This document shows positions 25,011-32,708 of a stretch of 64,000 nucleotides of DNA, piece by piece. The DNA comes from Oncomelania hupensis (taxonomy: Eukaryota > Mollusca > Gastropoda > Littorinimorpha > Pomatiopsidae). The notes below the pieces were generated by a model. That model made no database searches. It was not told where the DNA came from and worked only from the letters and a program-made list of their open reading frames with translations. Position numbers and translations under genes: made by a program. The stretch covers positions 1 through 64,000 of the forward strand of contig JBAHVR010000289.1 in assembly GCA_036898135.1 (NCBI GenBank), read 5' to 3'. Position 1 is the stretch's first letter; each line of letters starts with the position of its first letter.

Positions 25011-25235
25011 GATCATTGAGTATTACAGCGAGGCCTAAGGCTAAGAGTTACTAAGACTACGAGTACGAGTAATTCACTAATTCAGTAATTGTACTGGGCC
25101 TGTGAGTAATCAAGCTTAAAACGTACTATTTGAGCTTAGTTCCAACAAGATCAAGCAAATATAACAAAATAGTTATTTTATATTAACGGACAAACCTATT
25201 CTTTGATAATTACCGTGTCTGCTTTTCCCAGACAT
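15831..25235 (-). CDS. LIN37: LIN37, MuvB/DREAM complex subunit, 230 aa, eight exons
   Basis: Exons in order: 25235-25214, 22830-22761, 22406-22356, 21897-21800, 18997-18834, 17993-17874, 17000-16927 and 15924-15831. All have GT/AG borders and matching phases, giving 693 nt. The family core KLFDRSVDMAQYEENTPLYP (residues 86-105), then ICRAW, is nearly as in vertebrate LIN37. Other shared parts are a helix near residues 11-30 (FRLDATLQHLVEKKDD), a basic run KSRKRKKK (about 65-72), a YQLPPPV block and a C-terminal RWKQIRNQWKDAG...LRSMYDRAG. The human protein is about 246 aa, so this is full length. LIN37 is a nuclear subunit of MuvB, which with E2F/DP and pocket proteins represses cell-cycle genes; that role comes from the family. 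Introns carry a hAT-like MITE, another inverted-repeat element, a piggyBac-like remnant and a CR1-like LINE. Confidence 0.94.
16417..16470. repeat. (AAT)n microsatellite
   Basis: About 18 uninterrupted AAT units, lying in the last intron of LIN37. The poly-asparagine frame across it is an artefact. Confidence 0.95.
16717..16891. mobile_element. MITE with CAGACCTGCCTAC termini
   Basis: 175 bp bounded by CAGACCTGCCTAC and its exact complement GTAGGCAGGTCTG, with flanking GCTAAGC on both sides, a 7-8 bp target duplication as in hAT elements. A subterminal pair GCGGGAGAC / GTCTCCCGC extends the stem. It lies 35 bases downstream of the LIN37 exon at 16927-17000. Termini are shared with 6832-7689. 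Confidence 0.8.
17341..17727. mobile_element. hAT-like MITE (CAGAGGTGCCAACC termini), copy 1
   Basis: 387 bp that start CAGAGGTGCCAACC and end GGTTAGCACCTCTG. CAGAGGTG-type termini are typical of hAT transposons. The interior matches 51506-51933 almost throughout, including TTGTCAGTATTTCC and TCCGTATTTTTATAAAAGC. No transposase is present. The flanking target site is TATATA-rich, so its duplication cannot be measured. It lies in a LIN37 intron. Confidence 0.8.
19113..19530 (+). mobile_element. piggyBac-like 5' end and acidic ORF remnant
   Basis: TTAACCCTTT at 19113 begins a stretch with a short acidic frame near 19362-19521 (DNGDSESVFEKIEEGDL). The layout is the same as at 6945: TTAA target, CCCTTT terminus, then an acidic transposase-like N-terminus. 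AGAAAAGGGAAA near 19736 resembles the inverted terminus but lacks TTAA. No DDD catalytic domain is seen. It lies in a LIN37 intron. Confidence 0.35.
19531..20623. other. LIN37 intron without recognisable elements
   Basis: A frame at 19843-20058 (+) has mildly gene-like composition (KEAKRDTEKYLGIP) but no supporting neighbour exon or known family. A pair of similar blocks near 20025-20060 and 20110-20170, both with a CATCGTGGGTACGT core, suggests a small local duplication. Confidence 0.4.
20624..20703. repeat. GC-rich tandem repeat, four ~20-bp units
   Basis: Four near-identical units of the form AATCAGTGCAGGCCGGAAG. The GC content is clearly above that of the surrounding intron. No protein or RNA role is apparent. 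Confidence 0.9.
23270..24395 (+). mobile_element. CR1/Jockey-like LINE, dead 3' fragment
   Basis: The plus strand encodes the C-terminal part of a LINE reverse transcriptase with stops and shifts: AERDLGVIVDTELSFENHI, VPLFKALIHPILEYANPIW, SYEERLKSLRLPSL, then GHKFKLTKTFNHTRKF. The final piece is TNRVVTPWNNLIAEAVDA near 24290-24385, after an unrelated insertion of about 440 bp. Pieces of this kind (ERDLGV, LEYANPIW, RVVTPWNNL) mark the Jockey/CR1 group. It lies in a LIN37 intron in the antisense direction. Confidence 0.8.
24582..24812 (-). mobile_element. tRNA-derived SINE, family B
   Basis: The minus strand begins with a tRNA-like fold at 24812-24738: perfect 7-bp acceptor stem GCCCACC/GGTGGGC, D-arm GCTCTATTGGTAGAGC and B-box GGTTCGAATCC. 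The loop CTGGCAC would read GGC, but the anticodon stem has two mismatches, so it is a degenerate head rather than a working tRNA. A ~150-bp body follows, ending ACCTCAATGTTTA. The body differs from family A. It lies in LIN37 intron 1. Confidence 0.8.
24863..25025. repeat. Duplicated unit with two (TC)n tracts
   Basis: The block CGTCTTAGTAACTTCGTA + (TC)n + TGTAAGATCA(T/C)TGAG occurs twice in tandem. The first TC run is short (about 9 units) and the second long (about 28 units). The unique ends show that the whole block was duplicated before the tracts diverged in length. Confidence 0.85.
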
Positions 25236-25487
25236 GACGACTTTGTAGTGAAAATCTTCCACAGTAGGTATCTTTCGATTAGACCGCGAGAACAATACCG
25301 GAAATAGCTTTTTACCGAAAACGCAATGAACGATAGCGCAGCGTACGTTCTTGATAGTCTGGTTTTCTTTGACATAGCCTAATAGTGAATGCTTTATGTT
25401 ATGCTCTCGCCTTAAAATAGTACAATGGTAATTTCATAATGCAATTCTTGTTCTGCTTTGTATGTTATTTTATATCCATCTACCTAC

Positions 25488-25665
25488 CGGGTCATTGTGC
25501 TGTGTCCTTGGGAAAGACACTTTACTCCCGTTTCCTACTCCTTCGGATGAGAGTATAAACCGAGGTCTAGTCTGTGTCGCATGCACTCCATCATAACGGA
25601 CTTTACAGATCCTGACGCTCATGTCCTAGACGGGTGAGTGCCGGTAACAAGAACATACCCAGCAT
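25488..25665 (+). mobile_element. tRNA-derived SINE, family A, headless copy
   Basis: Starts at CCGGGTCATTGTGCTGTGTC and carries the family A body (CTACTCCTTCGGATGAG, GACGGGTGAGTGCCGGTAAC) to ACATACCCAGCAT. The tRNA head is missing. It lies upstream of LIN37, whose start codon is at 25235. Confidence 0.75.
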
Positions 25666-26339
25666 TTGGCTGCAGAGTCCTCAATAAGCTGAGGGTGGCA
25701 GCCCCCAACAAAAGAAGAAGCGAAGAATCCTCCATTGTTTGACTGTACGACTCTTGTACGCCCACTACCAAAGAAGGGACAAAAAAAAAAGAACTTGAGA
25801 AGACAGAAAAAAAAATAATAAAAACAAGAAGAACTTAAATATAAAACAAAAATAAGACAATAAATAAACTAAACGATTTTTTTTAATGTTCTAAACAAAA
25901 GTTGGAGAAAAACAAACAGAAATGAAGATTTTAAAAATCTAAGGAAATGGGCGTGGTGGATGGGGAGGAGGGACAAAGGGCGGGTGTGCTTGCAAAAATA
26001 TTCTGTTATTTTGTATTTCCTTTTTAACCTATGTACATGTAGCCTAACTCAACAGAAAGATATAAAACAAACAAGAGGGCGGACGCTGAAAAGGCAGAGC
26101 AAGAGTGACCAAGAAAAAAAAGAAAACACAAAACAAGCACACACAAAATAATATGCATGAATCTACATAGTTAACAAATAACAAACAAATAAAAAAAAAA
26201 TAAGAAGCTGGTTAATTTGCATTTCATTCAAACATTTTATTTTATTGTAAACACAGATACAAACTTTTTTTTTTTCATTTTCAATATACAACCATCAATA
26301 ATGTTACGGTCACACACACATTCACAAACACACATTTTT

Positions 26340-26602
26340 TGTAGAAACGACGTTGTGATGACTGTTGTGAAACTCTACATACATTATTTTGACAAACTTC
26401 CCTTTGTTTGACATTATTTTGACATTTTCATTTTTTAAGCTATCCCAAACCATAACCCTAACCCTTAACCTAACCCTAAGCCTAAAACAACTGTAACTCT
26501 ACCGGAACACTATTGTGACGTCAAAATAACGGGGCCGTCAAAAAAGGTCAAAAGAAAGTATGCAGAGTTTCAAGTGTATGTCAGAGTAACGTCGTTTCTA
26601 CA
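26340..26602. mobile_element. Inverted-repeat element with telomere-like core
   Basis: The 263-bp stretch begins TGTAGAAACGACGTT and ends with its exact complement. The imperfect inverted repeat continues to about 54 bp, both arms containing GAAACTCT(A/G)CATAC and TTTTGAC. The middle holds ACCCTAACCCTTAACCTAA, close to the CCCTAA telomere motif. A 16-bp direct repeat CACATTCACAAACACA lies outside each end (26317-26332 and 26607-26622). There is no ORF, so it is a non-autonomous foldback or MITE-type element. The superfamily is unknown. Confidence 0.8.
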
Positions 26603-27130
26603 TGCCCACATTCACAAACACAAATGCACTTACACAAATTCATAGATACACACCCACAGTCAAAGACACACAAATACCAGGGCTCCTCATTACGCCGAGA
26701 TCGGACGTAGGATCACGCCTTAAACCCTCAAAATCACACCTTAGAATCGCCAATCAGGCGTGAGAAGTAGCCTACGTCTTAAATGTTACAATTGTTGCTG
26801 AAAACACGCCTGAAAAATCTATCTACGATATGAAAAGACCAGGAACGCGATGTTTAGCGAGGCAAAAAGGTGTTTTATTTTCGAGTGTGCGTCTGACAAA
26901 CAACTGCTTCTTACAAGAATGTTTATTGTTTTGGGAAGAATCGTATTGTGCCAAAGAGTGACCAGGCTGATGACTTCCCTTCTGTTGTGTCCGAAGTAAA
27001 AACATGTATTGACAGTGTCCTGGCTTGGATGAATAACAACCACGGACCTTGATAACAACAGGTTGATGCTTAACCCTGACAAGACCGAGGTAATACCTGT
27101 TGGCGCACCTTCCCGTTGTCACATGCTTCA

Positions 27131-27391
27131 AGTTCCGGGTCTCCTAGTTTATCCGAGCGCATTTGCGCATGCGCTATGTCATGTCGGGCCAGCTTTTTCA
27201 CGAAGTTCTTAGGCGTCATAACCCTAACCCTAACCCAAACCCTAACCCTAAACTCTTAACTCTAACCCAAACCCTAACCCTAACCCTTACGAAGACTATG
27301 ATAGCACTGTGCGCATGCGTCGAATTTTGTAACGCGTCGACCAATCAGAATGCTCCCATTCGCTCCCAGCCCAGCTAAGATACTAGGAACT
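27131..27391. mobile_element. Second inverted-repeat element with CCCTAA array
   Basis: This 261-bp stretch interrupts the LINE reading frame. Its ends AGTTCC...CCTAGT and ACTAGGAACT are weakly inverted. The core at about 27219-27290 has roughly ten CCCTAA or CCCAAA units. GCGCATGCG lies on both sides of the array. It is about the same size and layout as 26340-26602 but has different ends. The exact borders are uncertain, and no target duplication is evident. Confidence 0.55.
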
Positions 27392-28219
27392 GTGAGGATG
27401 TCACACCGTCTTAGGCTGGTTGGCAGCGATTCTGCAAATATTGGCGGCAGCACCATCCCATTTAGTAATATTGCTCGATATATTTGGGTGTCAAGCTAGA
27501 TAGACCTTTGTCCATGCATGACCACATCAGTACCATATGTCGTTTGTCCTTTCTTGAGCTTCGGCGTATTGCGTCCTTGAGGCAGTTTCTTTCGAGGGAT
27601 GCATGCACACATTTGGTCAGCGCTTCTGTGACATGCAGACTTGATAATTGTTATTCGGTCAGTTCTAGCTGCTCTCCCCATTCATGAAGTTAGCCGACTG
27701 CAGCGTGTATAGAACTGTGCTGCTCGGCTTGTGCTTAATAAACGGAATTAAGCGTGATCATGTCACACCTCTTTTAAAGGAGCTTCACTGGCTCTGTTAC
27801 GTTCAAACGCGAACGATGGTGCGTGTGAAACGCCCGCGATAGATCTGATCGTTTTATTTTGCAAAGCATTCAATAACAGAGTGTATTTATCTTTGATTTG
27901 ATTTTGCGTTGTTGTTAGAAGAAGCTTTGTATAATGTTGGTAATTTTAGTTGGTCAATATTATTTGAGAATTTTCTAGAGATTGTTGTTTACTATCGATC
28001 GAAGCGTGTGGATAATTCTAGTGGTATCTAGAGACGCTTCCATCCTAAATATGGTTGTATGACGTGAGACTGTGATGACGAAATTTGTTCTGATTGGTTA
28101 TAATTGTGTCTTGCCGGAATGTTCTTCCTTTCTCTGGAGCATAGAGAGACTATATAAGTGCCGCACTGTTTCCGTACATAAGGTTTTTATATAAGTGCCG
28201 CACTGTTTCCGTACATAAG

Positions 28220-28379
28220 TTTTTTTGTTTGTTTGTTTTTTTTTTTTTTTTGGCTAGAAACTTATACAACAGCCAGACCAAATGGTCTGGTAAATATGTA
28301 TGATGAGGGCTTTTTAGCCCAATTTTATTGTCCTTAACGCTCATGCAATAGGACGTAAAGCATCGTTTTTCGTTCGTTC
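28220..28379 (-). mobile_element. Short poly(A) SINE inside the solo LTR
   Basis: 160 bp flanked by the exact 9-bp duplication GTACATAAG (28211-28219 and 28380-28388). On the minus strand it ends in an A-rich tail (A16 with CAAA units). It contains two perfect hairpins: CCAGACCATTTGGTCTGG and GGGCTAAAAAGCCC. The duplication and A-tail show retroposition. No tRNA A/B boxes are clear. It may be a truncated SINE of which only the 3' half is present. Confidence 0.75.
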
Positions 28380-28388
28380 GTACATAAG

Positions 28389-28550
28389 GTATCGTCCCCT
28401 ATACGCTTCTGTGTCCGGGGACGTTAATCTAAATAACTAACTAACTAACGTCCCCTATAAACTTGTCCCCTATACACACTGTGTCCGGGGACGTTAATCT
28501 ATCCACTGAACTGAACCGTCCCCTATACGCATATGTGTCCGGGGACGTTA
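28389..28550. repeat. Three tandem hairpin units in the LTR
   Basis: CGTCCCCTATACGC...TGTGTCCGGGGACG recurs three times (the middle unit partly duplicated), each followed by TTAATCTA. Each unit can fold with a CGTCCCC/GGGGACG stem. Two of the three are followed by AACTAACTAACT. Confidence 0.8.
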
Positions 28551-28882
28551 ATCTATATAACTAACTAACTAAAGAGGGGTGGTGTTGAAAGTAAAAAGTT
28601 GAGAGTGGAAAAAGCGATTGTATGCGGTTGTTGATGTTCGCTGAATAAAGTTGGAAAACTACATACGACGACTCCTGCCTTGTTGCTGAGTGAACGGGTT
28701 GCGTGGATAAACGAATCTGAGTTACACCTATCAGGAGGATTCAAGCATTGGGGCTGAATCAACTGCATGTGTGTACTGATCAAAATCAACATCGAGTGTA
28801 ACAGGCTCCCTGTAAAGTTCCTCATTGAATACAAAATTACTGTCCTAGCTTTCCGCCCCTTTGACCAGTCACTTCTACTATA

Positions 28883-29485
28883 ACCCCCCATGGGGGTGCC
28901 TGGGGTTTCAGTATAAATAGTATTCCCACTTTCTGGAAATTTAGTGCTTTAAATTCCCACTTTTGCTGTCTTTCTCCTTTGTTCTTTCTCATTCCTACTC
29001 TGTTCTATCAATCTACTATACTATCTTCTTCTTCGCTAGACCAGTCACCTACCTTTTTTCTTGAAAACTCTTCCGGGACAATACTCCTCATTTGTGTATG
29101 AGGTCTGTTGGATCAACTTGGGAACATTGAACGCTTTCTGCCACATGGTCACTTGGGCTTCCAATGATGTTATTATTTAGCAATGTAGGCATTTTATATG
29201 TATGTGTTTTGTTGATATTGTATAATGATGTTTGCAAACATGTATTCTATTTAGTTTTTGTAAACGGGGGTTTGATAAATTAGAGTATAGCCTCAGCGTC
29301 CCCTGTGTGGGATGTCTTTATTGTAAAGTGACCCGCTGGTAGATTGCCTTCAGTGTTACCACTAGGGTTGTTTCGGCAGATCTTTAATGCGGATCAGGGG
29401 TGAGTCCTCTTTCACTTCTCTGGTCCTGATTTGGCTCGGAAGAGTCCGCTGGGCCTAAAGCAATAACCATATGTAATGTAATGTA
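28883..29485 (+). mobile_element. ~600-bp retroposon, copy 2
   Basis: Flanked by ACTTCTACTATA (28871-28882) and ACTTCCACTATA (29486-29497), a 12-bp duplication with one mismatch. It starts ACCCCCCATGGGGG, has TATAAATA about 30 bases in, and ends CTAAAGCAATAACCATATG plus ATGTA repeats. Inserted in the dead LINE. Confidence 0.88.
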
Positions 29486-30074
29486 ACTTCCACTATATCT
29501 GTCTGAGGTACTCACTATACCTACACTACAACTCGTTCTTTGCGCTCATCAGATGAAAAACTTTTTAAAACGCCCAAACGTCGGCTTAAAACAATTGGCG
29601 AGCGGTCGTTTAGTTTTCAATCACCCAAGGTTTGGAATGCGCTGCCTGCCGGTTTAAGACATTGTACAGACCTTGTTTCCTTCAAGAGCTGCTTAAAAAC
29701 GCACTTGTTCCGCAAGGCGTTTTCTGTGTAAATAGTAAGAACATTAATATTTTCTGAATGATGCTGGACATGGTGTAGTGCGAATGTTGTGATGATGCGT
29801 ACGAATGATGTGTGTAAGCGCATTGAGTTGTTATTCTAATGAAATATGCGCTGTATAAATGCAATTTATTATTATTATTATCTAAAACTAAAAAGTTAGA
29901 TCGATGTTCATTGTTTTACCTTCTGCACTATCAACCAATCACAAACCTCTAAATTAATCGCGCTATATTTAGGAAGTGACTCCATAGTTTGCTGTGGCAT
30001 ATGTTTGTGACGCATTGTATGCACTCTTTACTTCTAAGAAACCATCAATCATGGCGTTGCTATCCTTGTTTAAC

Positions 30075-30190
30075 AACAATATACACATTCTCCGCCACTG
30101 GTCTGCAATAATACACAGGAGAAACAACAGTTGGACAGTATAAACATTCTCCGCCACTGGTCTGCAATAGTAGAAACAACAGTTGGACAG
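30075..30190. repeat. Tandem duplication of ~60 bp
   Basis: Two adjacent copies of a block with CATTCTCCGCCACTGG...GAAACAACAGTTGGACAGTAT, the second slightly shorter. No coding content is supported. Confidence 0.8.
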
Positions 30191-30204
30191 TATGGCTACC
30201 TCGT

Positions 30205-30826
30205 GGTTGCGAAAACCGGTCGCGGGTCAGCCACGTGGTCACGCTAAGTTTTGCAAACATTCACAATGATAAAACATGGCTAGACTTCACAAGCTTAATC
30301 CAACAATATTATCAATAAATCGCGGTGAGACAAAAGATTGATCATTTACCTTTTTTACAATGTCCGGCTGTGGCTATACTGCAATGAATGAATTTCACCC
30401 GTCACCTGCTTAGTCTTCAGCTAGAGAGATCTATTATCTGCGAGCGTCCTACTCGTGTGAGGTTCAGGCAAAGAATGACTATTTAACGTAGTGGTCAAGC
30501 TAAAGCCAAGCTAAAGTCAAGCTAAAGGTTGTGAAAACCGGTCGCCGGTCAGCCACGTGGTCACGCTAAGTTTTGCAAACATTCACAATGATAAAACATG
30601 GCAAGACTTCACAAGCTTAATACAACAATATTATCAATAAATCGCGGTGAGACAAAAGATTGATCATTTACCTTTTTTATAATGTCCGGCTGTGGTTATA
30701 CTGCAATGAATGAATTTCACCCATCACCTGCTTAGTCTTCAGCTAGAGAGATCTATCTGCGAGCGTCCTACTCGTGTGAGGTTCAGACAAAGAATGACTA
30801 CCTAACGTAGTGGTCAAGCTAAAGCC
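30205..30826. repeat. 322-bp tandem duplication
   Basis: Two consecutive copies of a segment that begins GGTTG(C/T)GAAAACCGGTCG and ends GTAGTGGTCAAGCTAAAG. The first copy carries two extra CAAGCTAAAG units at its end. The copies differ at only a few sites, so the event is fairly recent. No coding exon lies inside. Confidence 0.85.
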
Positions 30827-31045
30827 CGCGAAACTCTCGAAAGACCTGAGCGCCTCCTAGCTGGGGGTGGTGGCTATACGTCAGCAGGATGAGGTCACTG
30901 CCTTCCTTATCTAGAGTTAGCTTACACATGCTTAGCACAGTCCTTTACTTCTGTCGTCTCCTAGGCATCGACTTTAAGGTACACAGGCTACAGCAGGCTG
31001 AACTATTTAAGGCGTGAAGCCGTAGTGCAGGGTCTAAATAGCCTA

Positions 31046-32150
31046 TTGTGACAACCACCAATGGCATCAACACGGACATCAAAGACCACGGCCAATCCCT
31101 CAACACAGTGCATAGCTTCATAACGTGGCCATAACATCAGAGTTTCCATTTCTTCACCACTGTGAGCATGTCATCGTGTTGTCCAATGGCTTGTGTGATG
31201 GTCTGTTGGACTTCGTCAATGGTGATGTGCTGGTTATAGGAAATGCCCAGAAGTCTTCTGTAGCACCTCGTCGATCTCCATGCTTTGTATTCTTCGTTGT
31301 AGATCTGCTGTGAGGGTCCATGTTTCGCAAGCTTATAGGAAGATGGAGATGACAAGGCAGCGCAGCAGTCTTACCTTGGAATGTAGACCGATGGTCTTGT
31401 CTTTCCAAATGGGCTTCAATCTTGTCAGGGCAGCAGTTGTTTGAGCGATCCTGGAGAGGACTTTCTGTCAGGACCCATTATGTGATACAATGGCTCCTAA
31501 ATATTTGAAGCTATGAACTGTGTTGAGCGATTGACCTTGGACTTTGATATCCATGTTGATGCCGGTCATCATTTTTGTCTTCTCTGCACTTATTTCCATT
31601 CCATAGGCTCTAGAGGTGGTGTCAAGCCTCTATACCAGCTGTTCAAGTTCTTGTTCCTCTCCTGCCAATCCATCAATGTCATCCGCAAAATGGAAGTTGG
31701 AGATTGCTCTACTCCCTATGCTGACTGTGCCTTCGTGATCTGCAAGGGCATATGACATGAGGCACTCTAGGAAGATGTTGAAGAGTGTTGGAGAGAGTAG
31801 GCATCCTTGACGCACACCGCTTATTACTTTGAACCATTTTCCGATGGCGCTGTTGTGTGATGACTGCACTGGTAGCCTTGTCATACAGGCTTTTGATGAC
31901 TTCAATAATTTTAGGGCTGATGTTGTAAACTCTCATGGTTGCCCACAGAGCTGCATGCCAGACTCGGTCAAACGCTTTCTTGAAGTCTACAAACACATTA
32001 TAGAGATGTTGTTGGTGCTGTAGATGTTTCTCGCAGATTAGTCTAAGGTTGAAAATCTGTTCAGTGGTACTTCGCCCTGCCCTAAATCCTGCTTGTTCTT
32101 CAGCTATTATTTGTTGAGCTTGGGGTTTTAACCTATTTCAAGAGGACTTT
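31046..32150 (-). mobile_element. RTE-like LINE fragment with inverted 3' piece
   Basis: From 32150 down to about 31123 the minus strand encodes degraded RT: AEEQAGFRAGRSTTEQIFNL, motif A VDFKKAFDRVWH, motif B region RQGCLLSPTLFNI, motif C NFHFADD, then the C-terminal RRLLGISYNQHITID. At about 31123 the match flips: 31046-31122 reads on the plus strand as the NGINTDIK...QSLNTVHSF part of the same family. Frameshifts are frequent, so it is inactive. Confidence 0.8.
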
Positions 32151-32275
32151 GCTGGGATGGCTGATGAGGCTGATGGTGTGGTAATGTTCACACTCCTGAA
32201 GGTTACCTTTCTCGGAAAGAGTGATGACAATCGACTGGGTCCATGGTGTAGGCCACGCCCCACTCTGCCAGATCT

Positions 32276-32382
<107 letters not shown>

Positions 32383-32708
32383 CAGACTCAGACTCAGAAC
32401 ATTTTATTTACCCAAAGGATTAACATTTTAGGCCGAGGCATAGTCTTCCAACGTGTCCTTTGCATTCTTACACATCCACACGCATTCTGCAAACGACATC
32501 GATAAACAGTTAAAAATTATAGAATATATATAACAATTATGCAAAGAGAAAATAGAACAGAAGCTATAGTCATAATCAATTACACAAGCAAAGGAATATA
32601 TATATATCTATAAAACACACAAAAAACATTGAACCAATACACTAGGCAACATGGTCAATACATCACATATAATTATGTACATTAGTCAGCAACTGAGGTT
32701 AGAAAATC

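Larger units (their letters stand above)
27795..28803 (+). mobile_element. Solo LTR, TGTTAC...GTAACA, 5-bp TSD
   Basis: The segment begins TGTTAC and ends GTAACA, flanked on each side by the 5-bp duplication GGCTC (27790-27794 and 28804-28808). TG...CA ends plus a 5-bp duplication are the signature of LTR retrotransposon insertion, and removal restores the LINE frame (HWL-PVKF). Inside are a TATA box (ACTATATAAGTGCC, about 28150) and AATAAA near 28645. Three tandem hairpin units lie at 28389-28550. About 850 bp remain without the SINE at 28220-28379. No gag or pol is seen, so it is a solo LTR. A Ty3-type origin is possible but unproven. Confidence 0.8.
26985..29870 (+). mobile_element. Dead Jockey/L2-like LINE split by three insertions
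   Basis: The coding remnants line up in order: VKTCIDSVLAWMNN and LMLNPDKTEVIPVGAPSR (26985-27130), GSTIPF...YLGVKLDRPLSMHDHIS and LQRV.NCAARLVLNK (27392-27794), HWLPVKFLIEYKITVLAFRP (28804-28882), and ERSFSFQSPKVWNALPAGLR ending at about 29731. The tail is GCGCTGTATAAATGCAAT plus TTA repeats at 29870. Removing the elements at 27131-27391, 27795-28803 and 28883-29485 restores its order. Stops and shifts show that it is inactive. Confidence 0.8.

Noticed and set aside
26455..27290. CCCTAA repeats as a chromosome end
   Set aside because: The arrays are short and degenerate, sit within inverted-repeat elements, and have ordinary genes and LINEs on both sides.
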